Part shown: positions 26,243 through 35,631 of the stretch, one piece after another
Layout: each line of letters starts with the position of its first letter
How positions within the stretch are numbered: position 1 is the stretch's first letter
Source: Sulfuricaulis sp.
GTDB lineage: Bacteria > Pseudomonadota > Gammaproteobacteria > Acidiferrobacterales > Sulfurifustaceae
DNA: 45,112 nt
Reading direction: 5' to 3'
Assembly (NCBI GenBank): GCA_024654125.1
Contig: JANLIC010000317.1
Coordinates: 1 to 45,112, forward strand
The notes under the pieces: model-generated
The model's database searches: none
Seen by the model: only the letters and a program-made list of their open reading frames with translations
What the model was told of the DNA's origin: nothing
Position numbers and translations under genes: made by a program

Positions 26243-27097
26243 TTACTTTTCTCGATATCCCGCGGCATCCAGTGTATTGGACAGCAAGGTGGCCACGGTC
26301 ATGGGACCGACACCACCCGGCACCGGTGTGATCCACCCCGCGCGTTTTTTGGCCGCCTCGAAATCTACATCGCCGACCAGTTTGCCGTCGGGAAGCCGGT
26401 TGATCCCGACGTCGATGACGATGGCGCCGGGTTTGATCCAGTCTCCCTTGATCATCCCGGGTTTTCCCACGGCGACTACCAGCACGTCGGCACGGGCGGC
26501 ATGGCCGGGAAGGTCTTGCGTGTAGCGGTGACAGGTGGTGACGGTACAGCCGGCGAGCAGGAGTTCGAGCGACATCGGACGTCCGACAATGTTCGAGGCT
26601 CCTATCACGACAGCTTCCTTGCCTTCCAGTGAATCGCCGGTGTGCTTGAGCAGCCGCATGACGCCGAAGGGTGTGCACGGACGCAAACGTGGCATTCGCT
26701 GCGCCAGTCGCCCGATATTGTAAGGATGAAACCCGTCCACGTCCTTGTCCGGATGGATGCGTTCAATAATGACGGTCTGGTCGACATGTGGGGGGAGTGG
26801 CAGTTGCACCAGGATGCCGTCCACATCCGGATTCGTATTCAACTGGTCGATGTGGGACAGGATTTTCTCCTGGGAAACTTCCGCCGGCAGATCGAAATCG
26901 AACGAAAAGAAACCGACCTCGGCACAGGCCTCGCGCTTGTGGCGCACGTATACTGCCGAGGCGGCGTCAGCGCCCACCTTGATGACCGCGAGCCCGGGCG
27001 GTCGTTTGCCCGAGGCGGTACGGCGGTCGACCCGCTGTTTAATCTCAGCGCGAAATGCTTGTGCGATTTTCTTTCCGTCGAGGATGCGTGCGCTCAT
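26243..27097 (-). CDS. folD: Methylenetetrahydrofolate dehydrogenase / methenyltetrahydrofolate cyclohydrolase
   Basis: Interconverts methylene-, methenyl- and formyl-tetrahydrofolate. 284 residues from [10 protein letters not shown]; an in-frame ATG eight codons earlier lies inside an inverted repeat and lacks the family N-terminus. Active-site Y50 and K54 in [49 protein letters not shown] (NADP-binding), and [19 protein letters not shown] at the end. Supplies the methylene-folate used by ThyA further along the same minus-strand run and, indirectly, MetH. Its 5' flank is the first of three inverted-repeat elements. Confidence 0.97.
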   Translation of the reverse strand: MSARILDGKKIAQAFRAEIKQRVDRRTASGKRPPGLAVIKVGADAASAVYVRHKREACAEVGFFSFDFDLPAEVSQEKILSHIDQLNTNPDVDGILVQLPLPPHVDQTVIIERIHPDKDVDGFHPYNIGRLAQRMPRLRPCTPFGVMRLLKHTGDSLEGKEAVVIGASNIVGRPMSLELLLAGCTVTTCHRYTQDLPGHAARADVLVVAVGKPGMIKGDWIKPGAIVIDVGINRLPDGKLVGDVDFEAAKKRAGWITPVPGGVGPMTVATLLSNTLDAAGYREK

Positions 27098-27188
27098 GAT
27101 TATTGAGGCGGAATGAATCAACTTGAAAATATCCGTTGGTCTATTATTGCCCTATCGCTATCAAGGTTGCCTTGCCGCCTCAATAATC
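27098..27188. repeat. Inverted-repeat element E1 upstream of folD
   Basis: Perfect 14-bp arms GATTATTGAGGCGG (27098-27111) and CCGCCTCAATAATC (27175-27188), 63-base interior with a second inner dyad (CAACTTGA with TCAAGGTTG). It touches the folD start codon, so it would form in the folD leader RNA on the minus strand. First of three similar elements in 27098-27478. Confidence 0.65.
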
Positions 27189-27205
27189 GGAAATCATTTA
27201 TAACT

Positions 27206-27304
27206 TTTGATATTGACCCGACATATTCGTGTGTTTACCAAGACTGAGAAATGCCCATCGCCGCAATCTTCGTTCAAGTGCAATCGTGCCGGGTCAGTAT
27301 CAAA
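27206..27304. repeat. Inverted-repeat element E2
   Basis: Arms TTTGATATTGACCCG (27206-27220) and CGGGTCAGTATCAAA (27290-27304), 14 of 15 pairs, 69-base interior. Shares the TATTGACCCG core and GTGCCGGG at the inner right side with element E3. No open frame of note. Confidence 0.6.
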
Positions 27305-27386
27305 CCGCTGCGCGCAAGGAGACGCCCGGCGCATCATCGCATGCGTCGTGGCGGCGAGCCAAGCATCGGTAGCGTGATTTTGGCCT

Positions 27387-27478
27387 GCTATTGACCCGGC
27401 CGACGATTTTTGATCGAAAATCAACCACGTCAGTGTTTCTCGGTGCCTGCCATGGCAGAGACGTGCCGGGCCAATAGC
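27387..27478. repeat. Inverted-repeat element E3
   Basis: Arms GCTATTGACCCGGC (27387-27400) and GCCGGGCCAATAGC (27465-27478), 13 of 14 pairs, 64-base interior containing the hairpin GATTTT/AAAATC and the 12-bp palindrome CTGCCATGGCAG. The remaining gap, 27479-27721, contains a TTGGA/TCCAA dyad near 27531-27543 and must hold the tRNA-Pro promoter, but I see no gene there. Confidence 0.6.
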
Positions 27479-27721
27479 GAAAATTATTATGGATTTTCGA
27501 TTATGGCGGCGACTTGACGGCACTCAATCTTGGACTATCCAAGTATTGGCTCATTAGGATGATTGCTGCGGGTTTATGCCGCCGCAATAACCGGGCACGC
27601 CAGATTGACGGTCCCGGAGGCGGTGCGTATAGTTCCGGCCTCGTTCCGCCGGGTAATACCGCTTTTTCATCCGTGTTCGCCAAAATGGGTTGCCATTGCG
27701 GCGCCTGGCGTAAGTACTGAA

Positions 27722-27798
<77 letters not shown>

Positions 27799-27852
27799 TT
27801 TTCAATTGCGCATGGGTGATGCTTGGGATGTAATGTGCGGGCGTTTCTCCAG

Positions 27853-27928
27853 GCGCCCGTAGCTCAACGGATAGAGCACCAGCCTTCTAAGCTGGGGGTC
27901 GCAGGTTCGATTCCTGCCGGGCGCGCCA
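27853..27928 (+). tRNA. tRNA-Arg (anticodon TCT)
   Basis: 76 nt with encoded CCA. Acceptor GCGCCCG/CGGGCGC, anticodon stem CCAGC/GCTGG with loop CTTCTAA, T-loop GTTCGATTC. 54 bp after tRNA-Pro, probably on the same transcript. Confidence 0.97.
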
Positions 27929-27978
27929 TACACGCTATACATGCCGTCCATGGCGGGACAGGGTAGATTCATCGCAGG

Positions 27979-27984
27979 TATAAT
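27979..27984 (+). promoter_or_regulatory. -10 box upstream of tRNA-His
   Basis: Perfect TATAAT; a poor -35 (GGGACA at 27955-27960, 18-bp spacer). It would start transcription about 20 bases before tRNA-His, giving an internal promoter in the tRNA cluster. Confidence 0.45.
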
Positions 27985-28011
27985 ATCCGGTGACTTGATC
28001 ATCAGTTCACG

Positions 28012-28088
28012 GTGGGCGTAGCTCAGCTGGTTAGAGTCCCGGATTGTGATTCCGGTTGTCGTGGGTTCGAATCCCATCGCTCACCCCA
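28012..28088 (+). tRNA. tRNA-His (anticodon GTG)
   Basis: 77 nt with encoded CCA, plus the extra 5' G (28011) expected for histidine tRNA, which pairs with the C discriminator. Anticodon stem CCGGA/TCCGG with loop TTGTGAT. The spacer after it (28089-28206) holds an 8-bp CCGGACTT/AAGTCCGG dyad and a duplicated GGCAGGCAAG. Confidence 0.97.
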
Positions 28089-28206
28089 ATTTTTAACCCG
28101 GGCCGGACTTCGGGCGAGGCAGGCAAGCGCAGCGACAAGTCCGGGCCGGTGTTCAGAATCGCTATGCCGCCGCGCCAGAGATGGCAGGCAAGTTAAGATA
28201 AAATTT

Positions 28207-28282
<76 letters not shown>

Positions 28283-28426
28283 TATTTTTGCAGCGCCGGG
28301 CGTTTTAATACGAGCGAAGGCCACTTCCCTCCCGGCGATGTCGCCTGCCTTCATCCCCCGGTCTTGCGGTGCGGCCTGTCCTGCCGAAGTCAGGCAGCTT
28401 GGCGCTATACTGTGCCCGGTATTACT

Positions 28427-28511
<85 letters not shown>

Positions 28512-28536
28512 AACCGAAAGAAAGGACTCTCGCCAA

Positions 28537-28659
28537 CTCCCCCTTTCCCGCGAAGGCGGGAGGTGAGACGGGGCTGTCACGAATGCACTTAACGTGCATT
28601 CGTGCCGTCGAACGGGTGCGCAAGATTCTCGCGCACCCTGGCGGGAATCCAATGGGGAG
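28537..28659. repeat. Modular palindromic repeat, copy C (opposite orientation to A and B)
   Basis: Lies between tRNA-Leu and tig. Short outer arms CTCCCC (28537-28542) and GGGGAG (28654-28659). Hairpin 2: CACGAATGCAC (28578-28588) with GTGCATTCGTG (28594-28604), 11 bp, loop TTAAC. Hairpin 1: GGGTGCGC (28614-28621) with GCGCACCC (28631-28638). Read on the minus strand it aligns with copies A and B over the CCCGCC, CACCCGTTCG and CTCACCTCCC backbone. Confidence 0.8.
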
Positions 28660-28693
28660 AGGGTCGTAAACCATGGCAAGACGGCTAACATTG

Positions 28694-28722
28694 TTGGCCT
28701 GCTCGCGGCGAATCGGTATGAT
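28694..28722 (+). promoter_or_regulatory. Probable tig promoter
   Basis: -35 TTGGCC (28694-28699), 17-bp spacer, -10 TATGAT (28717-28722), about 45 bases before the trigger factor ATG. A second TATAAA lies just downstream. Confidence 0.5.
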
Positions 28723-28772
28723 TCCTGTATAAAATTCAGCAGTTCATTATTTAATGATTGTGGAGTTGTCCC

Positions 28773-30062
28773 ATGCAAGTTTCGGTTGAAACCTTCGGCA
28801 CGCTCGGGAGGCGGTTAAAAGTGGCCGTGTCGGCGGATCAGGTGGAAAAAGAATTCAATGCCAGGCTCCAACGTCTTTCAAAGCAGGTCAAGATGCCCGG
28901 CTTTCGCCCCGGTAAGGTGCCGCTCAAAATGGTGGAAGCCCAGTATGGCGTGCGACTGATGGACGAGGTGGCGGGAGAGTTGATACAGACTTCCATGTTC
29001 GAAGCCATCGGAAGCCAGGGATTGCGGCCGGCCGGTGACCCGCAAATTCAACGCAAGCCGGTGGTGCGGGGTGAGCAGCTAGAATATACCGTCGAGTTCG
29101 AAATCTTCCCGGAAGTCAAACGCTTCGATCTTGCTGGCACGCGCATTGAGCGTCCGGTGGTCACGGTGGCCGATGAGGATGTGAACCGTACGCTGGAGAC
29201 AATACGGAAACAACGTGTCACCTGGAATCCGGTCGAGCGCGGGGCCCGTCTGGGTGACCGGGTAACGGTTGATTTTGTGGGTCGTTTGGATGGCAAGGAA
29301 TTCGAAGGCGGTAAGGCCAATGGTTTTCACGTGGTGCTTGGCAGTGGTTCGCTGATCGAGGACATGGAACAGGGGATTGTCGGGGCGAAAAGCGGCGATA
29401 CGCGGGATATTCCTGCCAAATTTCCATCCAACTATCGGCATTCCCCGTTGGCGGGGCAGAATGTGGCTTTCGAGGTAAAAATCATCGCCGTCGATGAGGC
29501 AAATTTGCCCGAGCTGAATGAAGCGTTTGCCAGTGAAATGGGAGTCAAGGAAGGAGGCCTCGATAAGCTGAAAGCCGATGTGAGGTCCAATCTGGAGCAT
29601 GAGGCGGCTAATCGCGCCCGTGCTGTCGTGAGGGCGCGGGCGCTTAAGTTATTGCTGGACGCCAATCCCATCGAAGTACCCCAGAATCTGGTGGAGGCGG
29701 AAATTCGGCGCCTGAAAAACAGTGACGCCTCGACGGGTATGAAGATAAGCGACGAAAATACCTACCGAAAACAATCGCGCCGCCGGGTAGCGCTGGGGCT
29801 TATACTGGGCGAAATCATTCGCAGCCGGGGGCTCGTTACCGATCCGGCCAAGGTGCGCACGAGGCTTGAGGAAATGGCGGCCGATTACGAATCTCCATCG
29901 GAATTTATCCAATGGCACTACCAGAAACCGGAGCGCCTGGCGGAAATCGAAAGCCTCGTCATGGAGGAACAGGTGGTGGAGGAACTCCTGAAATCGGCAG
30001 AAATCACTGATCAGCCGATAGGTTTTCGGGATTTGTTGAAGATTGAGACTGCTGCTCAATGA
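28773..30062 (+). CDS. tig: Trigger factor, ribosome-associated chaperone
   Basis: 429 residues from MQVSVETFGTLGRRLKV. N-terminal ribosome-binding domain with the GFRPGKVPLKMVE signature at about 47-59, FKBP-type peptidyl-prolyl isomerase domain about 155-240 (GDRVTVDFVGRLDGKEFEGG, then LGSGSLIEDMEQGIVGAKSGD), and helical C-terminal chaperone arms. Binds nascent chains at the ribosome exit. First gene of the conserved tig-clpP-clpX-lon-hup-ppiD order; clpP follows after 65 bp. Confidence 0.97.
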   Translation: MQVSVETFGTLGRRLKVAVSADQVEKEFNARLQRLSKQVKMPGFRPGKVPLKMVEAQYGVRLMDEVAGELIQTSMFEAIGSQGLRPAGDPQIQRKPVVRGEQLEYTVEFEIFPEVKRFDLAGTRIERPVVTVADEDVNRTLETIRKQRVTWNPVERGARLGDRVTVDFVGRLDGKEFEGGKANGFHVVLGSGSLIEDMEQGIVGAKSGDTRDIPAKFPSNYRHSPLAGQNVAFEVKIIAVDEANLPELNEAFASEMGVKEGGLDKLKADVRSNLEHEAANRARAVVRARALKLLLDANPIEVPQNLVEAEIRRLKNSDASTGMKISDENTYRKQSRRRVALGLILGEIIRSRGLVTDPAKVRTRLEEMAADYESPSEFIQWHYQKPERLAEIESLVMEEQVVEELLKSAEITDQPIGFRDLLKIETAAQ

Positions 30063-30127
30063 GCTACAGTGGATATATAACCATGACAATCACGGCGCCG
30101 TTTTCGGCGTATTCAAGGAACTGAATA

Positions 30128-30757
30128 ATGAAAGATACTGATCCACAGGATGGCGCGCTGAATCCCCGGGCCCTGGGCCTGATTCCCATGGTCATCGAGA
30201 CCACGGGTCGAGGCGAGCGCGCCTACGACATTTATTCGCGGATGCTCAAGGAGCGCGTGGTATTTCTCGTGGGGCCAGTGGAAGATCATATGGCCAACCT
30301 CGTGGTGGCGCAGCTTCTGTTCCTGGAGTCCGAAAACCCGGACAAGGATATTCATCTCTACATCAATTCACCAGGCGGCGCGGTCAATGCCGGTCTGGCC
30401 ATTTACGACACCATGCAATTCATCAAGCCGGATGTCAGCACCGTGTGCATTGGCCAAGCGGCCAGCATGGGGGCGCTGATACTTTCAGGCGGCGGAAAAG
30501 GGAAACGTTTTGCGTTGCCGCACTCGCGCATGATGGTGCATCAACCCATGGGCGGTTTTCAGGGGCAGGCGACGGATATTGATATTCACGCCCGGGAGAT
30601 TCTGCGTGTACGTGAACGGCTGAATCAGATCCTGGTCAAACATACCGGTCGTACTCTCGATCAAATCAAGGATGATACCGACCGCGATTATTTTTTGGAC
30701 GGTGAAGAGGCAAAAAGTTTTGGCCTGATCGATTCGGTTATCGATAAACGCAGCTAA
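30128..30757 (+). CDS. clpP: ATP-dependent Clp protease proteolytic subunit
   Basis: 209 residues. Serine-protease triad S113 (GQAASMGA), H138 (MMVHQP) and D187, with the same spacings as in E. coli ClpP. YINSPGG (oxyanion region) at 78-84. Forms a double heptameric chamber fed by ClpX, encoded next. The N-terminal dozen residues are probably a processed propeptide. No separate promoter is obvious, so probably expressed with tig. Confidence 0.98.
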   Translation: MKDTDPQDGALNPRALGLIPMVIETTGRGERAYDIYSRMLKERVVFLVGPVEDHMANLVVAQLLFLESENPDKDIHLYINSPGGAVNAGLAIYDTMQFIKPDVSTVCIGQAASMGALILSGGGKGKRFALPHSRMMVHQPMGGFQGQATDIDIHAREILRVRERLNQILVKHTGRTLDQIKDDTDRDYFLDGEEAKSFGLIDSVIDKRS

Positions 30758-30797
30758 AAAAGGTGCACATTCCACGAGATATGCTATAGATTTAAGG

Positions 30798-30803
30798 TAT
30801 AAT
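30798..30803 (+). promoter_or_regulatory. Possible clpX -10 box
   Basis: Perfect TATAAT in the 137-bp clpP-clpX gap, about 92 bases before the clpX ATG. No convincing -35 at the right distance. A short CCGCA/TGCGG hairpin (30847-30861) lies between it and clpX. Confidence 0.35.
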
Positions 30804-30894
30804 GTTGTTAAGTATGGCTGTTTTGCTTGCAAATAATCGCGAAAACCCGCATTCTTTGCGGCAAAAGATCCTTAATTGACTGTGAGGTTTAAGG

Positions 30895-32196
30895 ATGGCG
30901 GACAGTAACCATACGGGCAGGGGCGATGGTAAGGGCGAAAAGCTCCTGTACTGTTCTTTCTGCGGCAAGAGCCAGCACGAGGTGCGTAAGCTGATTGCCG
31001 GCCCTTCCGTGTTCGTCTGCGACGAATGCGTCGAGCTGTGCAACGACATCATTCGCGAGGAAGTCCAGGAAGAGAAAAACGCCGCCAACGCCAAAAAGAA
31101 ATTCCCCACCCCGCGCGAAATTCTCCAGATACTCGATGAGTACGTCATCGGACAGACCGATGCCAAGAAGGTGCTCTCGGTCGCGGTCTACAACCATTAC
31201 AAGCGAATTGAAAACGAAGGTAAGATCGGCGAGGTCGAGCTTTCCAAGAGCAATATCCTGCTGATCGGGCCGACGGGTTCCGGCAAGACGCTGCTGGCCG
31301 AGACGCTGGCGCGATTGCTCAATGTCCCTTTCACTATTGCCGATGCCACGACGCTCACTGAGGCCGGATACGTCGGCGAGGACGTCGAGAACATCATCCA
31401 GAAGCTGCTGCAAAAGTGCGACTACGATGTCGAGAAGGCACAGAAGGGCATCGTCTACATCGACGAAATCGACAAGATTTCGCGTAAGTCCGAAAATCCC
31501 TCGATCACGCGCGATGTTTCGGGTGAAGGCGTGCAGCAGGCCCTGCTCAAGCTGATCGAAGGAACCATCGCTTCGGTGCCGCCCCAAGGTGGGCGCAAGC
31601 ATCCACAGCAGGAATTCCTGCAGGTGGATACTCGCAACATTTTATTTATCTGCGGCGGCGCGTTCTCGGGCCTGGAAAAGGTGATCCAGAGCCGCACGGA
31701 GCGAACCGGCATCGGTTTTCACGCGGAGATTCGCAGCAAGGAAAACGCGAAGCAAACGGGCGAGATCCTGCGCGCGGTGGAACCTGAAGACCTTATCAAG
31801 TACGGGCTAATTCCGGAGTTTGTCGGCCGTCTTCCGGTCATTGCCATTCTTGACGAACTCGATGAACGGGCGCTGATCCAGATCCTGACGGAACCCAAGA
31901 ATGCCCTGGCCAAGCAATACCACAAACTGCTCAAGCTGGAAGGGGTTGAACTTGAAATTAAAGAGGATGCCTTGCAGGCCGTGGCTAAGCGCGCCATGGA
32001 TCGCAAAACCGGTGCGCGTGGATTGCGATCCATTCTTGAGCGCGCCTTGTTGGACGTGATGTTCGATTTGCCATCCACGGAAAACGTGAAGAAGGTGATC
32101 ATCGAGTCGGGCGTGATTACGGAGGGCAGCAAACCGCTGGTAATTTATGTAGACAACGATGAACAGGAGAAGCGGCGGGCATCGGTTAACCAGTAA
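30895..32196 (+). CDS. clpX: ATP-dependent Clp protease ATP-binding subunit ClpX
   Basis: 433 residues. N-terminal zinc-binding domain with C20, C23, C42, C45 (adaptor and substrate recruitment), Walker A GPTGSGKT at 125-132, Walker B VYIDEIDK at about 186-193, pore-loop GYVGED, and the AAA+ C-terminal small domain with [23 protein letters not shown]. Hexameric unfoldase that feeds ClpP. AAGG precedes the ATG. A rho-independent terminator follows at 32221-32249. Confidence 0.98.
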   Translation: MADSNHTGRGDGKGEKLLYCSFCGKSQHEVRKLIAGPSVFVCDECVELCNDIIREEVQEEKNAANAKKKFPTPREILQILDEYVIGQTDAKKVLSVAVYNHYKRIENEGKIGEVELSKSNILLIGPTGSGKTLLAETLARLLNVPFTIADATTLTEAGYVGEDVENIIQKLLQKCDYDVEKAQKGIVYIDEIDKISRKSENPSITRDVSGEGVQQALLKLIEGTIASVPPQGGRKHPQQEFLQVDTRNILFICGGAFSGLEKVIQSRTERTGIGFHAEIRSKENAKQTGEILRAVEPEDLIKYGLIPEFVGRLPVIAILDELDERALIQILTEPKNALAKQYHKLLKLEGVELEIKEDALQAVAKRAMDRKTGARGLRSILERALLDVMFDLPSTENVKKVIIESGVITEGSKPLVIYVDNDEQEKRRASVNQ

Positions 32197-32220
32197 GTGA
32201 AACACCGGGCTTACAAGAAG

Positions 32221-32249
32221 AACCCCGCCGAGCGCGGGGTTTCTTTTTT
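32221..32249 (+). terminator. Rho-independent terminator after clpX
   Basis: 8-bp stem AACCCCGC (32221-32228) with GCGGGGTT (32234-32241), five-base loop, followed by TTTCTTTTTT. Separates the tig-clpP-clpX transcript from lon. Confidence 0.85.
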
Positions 32250-32339
32250 CTCCGGGCAGCAGTTTGTAAGGTCATATCCGCCATTTGTCGCGTGCTCGAT
32301 AGAAGCATGTGTAAATTGAAAAATATCTTCGGTGAATCA

Positions 32340-32366
32340 TTGAAATCAGGGCATTTAGCCCCCAAA
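32340..32366 (+). promoter_or_regulatory. Possible heat-shock (sigma-32) promoter of lon
   Basis: TTGAAA (32340-32345), 13-bp spacer, CCCCCAAA (32359-32366), resembling CTTGAAA-N13-CCCCAT. Lon is a classical heat-shock gene, and an independent promoter is expected after the terminator upstream. The leader to the ATG would be about 30 bases. Confidence 0.4.
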
Positions 32367-32404
32367 CTTGAAGATATCCACCCACAATATTGATTAAAGC
32401 GCAA

Positions 32405-34837
32405 ATGCCAGAAACCAAGCGAGCTGTGGTCGTGTCAGGATCGGAAACGAACATTCCGGTTCTTCCGTTGCGCGACGTCGTCGTGTTCCCGCACATGGTC
32501 ATCCCTCTGTTCGTGGGTCGGCGCAAGTCCATTCGCGCCCTGGAACAGGCCATGGAGTCCGGCAAGCAAATCATGCTGGTGGCGCAGAAGAGCGCCTCAG
32601 ACGATGATCCGACGACGGACAACATTCACACCATCGGCACCATTGCCACCATTCTGCAATTGCTCAAATTGCCCGACGGCACCGTCAAGGTGCTGGTGGA
32701 GGGGGAACGCCGCGCGGTGCTGCAAAAATATCAGGAGACGGAGGAATACTTCTCCGCCCAGGTGGCGCTGCTCGAGGCGCTCCCGCTCACGGACAAGGAA
32801 GGCGAGGCGCTCATGCGCTCCGTCTTGAATGAGTTTGACCAGTACGTCAAGCTCAACATGAAGATTCCCCCCGAGATTCTCACCTCGCTGGCGGGCATCG
32901 ATGACCCCAGTCGCCTAGCCGACACGGTGGCGGCACATCTGTCCCTTAAGATCGAGGACAAGCAGCAGATACTTGAAGTCCAGGATGTGCGTGAGCGCCT
33001 GGAAAAAATACTCGGCGTGCTCGAGAGCGAAATCGACCTGTTGCAGGTTGAGAAACGCATCCGTGGACGCGTCAAACGCCAGATGGAGAAGAGCCAGCGC
33101 GAGTATTATCTCAATGAACAGATGAAGGCCATCCAGAAGGAGCTGGGTGAGCTTGAAGATGGGCCGAACGAGGCCGAGGAGCTGGCGAAGAAGATTGAAA
33201 AGGCGGGCATGAGCAAGGAAGCTCGCGAAAAGGCTGAGTCCGAATTGAAGAAGCTGAGAATGATGTCGCCGATGTCGGCCGAGGCCACCGTCGTGCGCAA
33301 CTACATCGATTGGCTCTTGAACGTGCCGTGGAAAAAGCGGAGCAAGATTGAGAAGGACCTCAGCAAAGCCGAGGAAATATTGGAAGCAGATCACTACGGT
33401 CTCGAAAAGGTCAAAGAACGTATTCTTGAATACCTCGCGGTGCAGCAGCGCGTGGTCAAGCTCAAAGGTCCCATCCTGTGCTTGGTCGGTCCGCCGGGTG
33501 TCGGCAAAACTTCACTGGGGCAGTCGATCGCGCGCTCCACGAACCGCAAGTTCGTGCGCATGTCGCTGGGAGGAGTGCGTGACGAGGCCGAAATCCGCGG
33601 CCACCGCCGTACCTATATTGGTTCGCTGCCGGGCAAAATCATTCAGAATCTTTCCAAGGTGAAGGTGCGTAACCCGCTGTTCATGCTGGATGAGGTGGAC
33701 AAAATGGCCATGGATTTTCGCGGCGATCCTTCTTCCGCGTTGCTGGAGGTTCTGGACCCTGAACAGAACCATGCGTTCAACGATCATTATCTTGAGGTCG
33801 ATTACGATCTGTCGGATGTTATGTTCGTGGCCACCGCCAACACGCTGAATATTCCGCCCCCCTTGCTGGATCGCATGGAGGTCATTCGTCTTTCGGGTTA
33901 TACCGAGGACGAGAAGGTAAATATTGCCGTTCGCTACCTCGTTCCCAAGCAGTTCAAGAACAACGGGCTCAAGAATAAGGAGCTGCATCTGTCGGAAAAG
34001 ACGATCCGTGACATCGTCCGCTATTACACGCGCGAAGCGGGGGTACGCAATCTTGAGCGCGAGATCTCCAAGATTTGCCGCAAGGTCACCAAGGCCCTGC
34101 TGCTCCATAAGGGCAAGGCGGATAAAACGATTTCCGTTACCCCCAAGGGCCTGGAAAAATACCTGGGTGTACGACGTTTCCGGTATGGCACCGCCGAGCA
34201 GAGCAATCAGGTTGGCCAGGTGACGGGTCTGGCATGGACCGAAGTCGGCGGAGAATTGCTCACCATCGAAGCCACGATCGTCCCCGGCAAGGGCAAGCTG
34301 ACCATTACCGGCAAGCTCGGGGATGTGATGCAGGAATCCATCCAGGCGGCCATGAGCGTGGTGCGCGCGCGCGCGGCCAAGCTGGGAATCATGCCGGATT
34401 TCTACCAAAAGCATGATTTTCACGTGCACGTACCCGAGGGCGCCACGCCCAAGGACGGTCCGAGCGCGGGCATTGCGATGTGCACGGCCATGGTCTCGGC
34501 ACTGAGCAAGATTCCGGTACGCGCTGAGGTGGCCATGACCGGAGAGATCACATTGCGCGGAGAGGTTCTTCCCATCGGTGGTCTCAAGGAAAAACTGCTC
34601 GCGGCCCATCGCGGCCATCTCAAGGTGGTGCTGATCCCGGAGGAGAACCGCAAGGACCTCACGGAGATCCCGAAGAACATTCGTGACAGCCTGGATATCC
34701 GTCCTGTAAGATGGATCGATCAGGTTTTGGAAGCGGCGCTCGAACATCTTCCCGAGCCGCTGGACGAGTCGAAACTCGCGGAGGCTGCCAAGCCTCCCGA
34801 ACCGCACGACGCCGACAAGCCGGTTCGGACACACTGA
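32405..34837 (+). CDS. lon: ATP-dependent protease La (Lon)
   Basis: 810 residues from [10 protein letters not shown]; a TTG 15 bases earlier is also in frame, and neither has a strong ribosome-binding site. N-terminal substrate domain ([22 protein letters not shown]), coiled-coil middle, AAA+ module with Walker [10 protein letters not shown] at about 362-370 and Walker [11 protein letters not shown], then the proteolytic domain with the Ser-Lys dyad: S687 in [10 protein letters not shown] and a lysine near 730 in [13 protein letters not shown]. Degrades misfolded and short-lived regulatory proteins in the cytoplasm. The C-terminal 30 residues ([20 protein letters not shown]) extend past the E. 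coli protein. Confidence 0.98.
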   Translation: MPETKRAVVVSGSETNIPVLPLRDVVVFPHMVIPLFVGRRKSIRALEQAMESGKQIMLVAQKSASDDDPTTDNIHTIGTIATILQLLKLPDGTVKVLVEGERRAVLQKYQETEEYFSAQVALLEALPLTDKEGEALMRSVLNEFDQYVKLNMKIPPEILTSLAGIDDPSRLADTVAAHLSLKIEDKQQILEVQDVRERLEKILGVLESEIDLLQVEKRIRGRVKRQMEKSQREYYLNEQMKAIQKELGELEDGPNEAEELAKKIEKAGMSKEAREKAESELKKLRMMSPMSAEATVVRNYIDWLLNVPWKKRSKIEKDLSKAEEILEADHYGLEKVKERILEYLAVQQRVVKLKGPILCLVGPPGVGKTSLGQSIARSTNRKFVRMSLGGVRDEAEIRGHRRTYIGSLPGKIIQNLSKVKVRNPLFMLDEVDKMAMDFRGDPSSALLEVLDPEQNHAFNDHYLEVDYDLSDVMFVATANTLNIPPPLLDRMEVIRLSGYTEDEKVNIAVRYLVPKQFKNNGLKNKELHLSEKTIRDIVRYYTREAGVRNLEREISKICRKVTKALLLHKGKADKTISVTPKGLEKYLGVRRFRYGTAEQSNQVGQVTGLAWTEVGGELLTIEATIVPGKGKLTITGKLGDVMQESIQAAMSVVRARAAKLGIMPDFYQKHDFHVHVPEGATPKDGPSAGIAMCTAMVSALSKIPVRAEVAMTGEITLRGEVLPIGGLKEKLLAAHRGHLKVVLIPEENRKDLTEIPKNIRDSLDIRPVRWIDQVLEAALEHLPEPLDESKLAEAAKPPEPHDADKPVRTH

Positions 34838-34938
34838 CGGCGAGACGGTGATGATTTCCCTCATCAGGGGGAGATGGCTTTTTCGTCTCTGATGTGCACC
34901 GCGCGGTGTTTCGATAAACCGCGCCACGCATATCTTTC

Positions 34939-34967
34939 TTGACAAGGTTTTCCCACGCTTGTATAAA
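34939..34967 (+). promoter_or_regulatory. Strong sigma-70 promoter of the HU gene
   Basis: Perfect -35 TTGACA (34939-34944), 17-bp spacer, -10 TATAAA (34962-34967). The strongest promoter in the window, as expected for an abundant nucleoid protein. A hairpin with arms GCGCGG (34901-34906) and CCGCGC (34919-34924) lies just upstream and may mark the end of the lon transcript. Confidence 0.8.
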
Positions 34968-35063
34968 ACCTGCGACGCGCCTTGGTTTTTTTCGACGCGC
35001 CGTTTGGTCTCAGCAGCATTGGCTTTTCGGGTAGCTGTTCACCACAACATGCAAGGAGCTAAC

Positions 35064-35336
35064 GTGAATAAAACCGATTTGATCGATAGAGTTGCTGTAT
35101 CTACTGAACTCAACAAGGCCTCCGCCGCGCGCGCCGTTGAGGCGGTACTGGATACCATCGCCAATACGTTGCGCGGTGGTGATTCCGTGACGCTTTCCGG
35201 TTTTGGAACATTTTCCGTCAGCAACCGGTCGGCCCGCACCGGACGCAATCCGCGCACCGGTGAGTTGATCACGATCCCGGCCTCGAAGGCGCCCAAATTC
35301 AAATCTGGCAAAGGCCTGAAGGATGCCTTAAACTAA
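35064..35336 (+). CDS. hup: DNA-binding protein HU
   Basis: 90 residues, normal for HU, from GTG 35064. The start is decided by AAGGAG at 35053-35058, five bases before it; the ATG at 35049 would put the same site inside the gene. Typical sequence: VNKTDLIDRVAVSTELNKASAARAVEAVLDTI (helical body), GFGTFSVSNRSARTGRNPRTGE (DNA-binding arm with the RNP proline) and ITIPASKAPKFKSGKGLKDALN. Nucleoid-associated homodimer or heterodimer, HupB by synteny between lon and ppiD. Two tRNA genes follow. Confidence 0.96.
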   Translation: MNKTDLIDRVAVSTELNKASAARAVEAVLDTIANTLRGGDSVTLSGFGTFSVSNRSARTGRNPRTGELITIPASKAPKFKSGKGLKDALN

Positions 35337-35365
35337 TCCCCCATTTTGGGGATCGTATCGCCTCC

Positions 35366-35441
35366 GGGTGCTTAGCTCAGTTGGTAGAGCGTCGCCCTTA
35401 CAAGGCGAATGTCGGGGGTTCGAGCCCCTCAGCACCCACCA
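35366..35441 (+). tRNA. tRNA-Val (anticodon TAC)
   Basis: 76 nt with encoded CCA. Acceptor GGGTGCT/AGCACCC, anticodon stem TCGCC/GGCGA with loop CTTACAA, T-loop GTTCGAGCC. 29 bp after the HU gene. Confidence 0.97.
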
Positions 35442-35449
35442 AGAGACCG

Positions 35450-35526
35450 GGAGCGGTAGTTCAGTTGGTTAGAATACCGGCCTGTCACGCCGGGGGTCGC
35501 GGGTTCGAGTCCCGTCCGCTCCGCCA
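35450..35526 (+). tRNA. tRNA-Asp (anticodon GTC)
   Basis: 77 nt with encoded CCA. Acceptor GGAGCGG/CCGCTCC, anticodon stem CCGGC/GCCGG with loop CTGTCAC, T-loop GTTCGAGTC. Eight bases after tRNA-Val, so one precursor. Confidence 0.97.
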
Positions 35527-35540
35527 GTACTATGCATGCC

Positions 35541-35575
35541 GGGCGAGGTTTATTCCTCGCCCTTCCGTTTTCGGT
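35541..35575 (+). terminator. Terminator after the tRNA-Val/tRNA-Asp pair
   Basis: 8-bp stem GGGCGAGG (35541-35548) with CCTCGCCC (35555-35562), loop TTTATT, followed by TTCCGTTTTCGGTTTTC. Ends the HU-tRNA transcript 57 bp before ppiD. Confidence 0.75.
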
Positions 35576-35631
35576 TTTCTCGTATAACGGATTTGATGTT
35601 CCGAAAAAAGCCCCGATAAAGTAGCCGCCTC

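Noticed and set aside
27098-27721. CRISPR array in the repeat-rich gap before the tRNAs
   Set aside because: Repeats are paired inverted arms of three elements, not regularly spaced identical direct repeats; no cas genes.
33512-34945. 477-codon minus-strand frame opposite lon
   Set aside because: Antisense shadow of the strongly conserved Lon protein.
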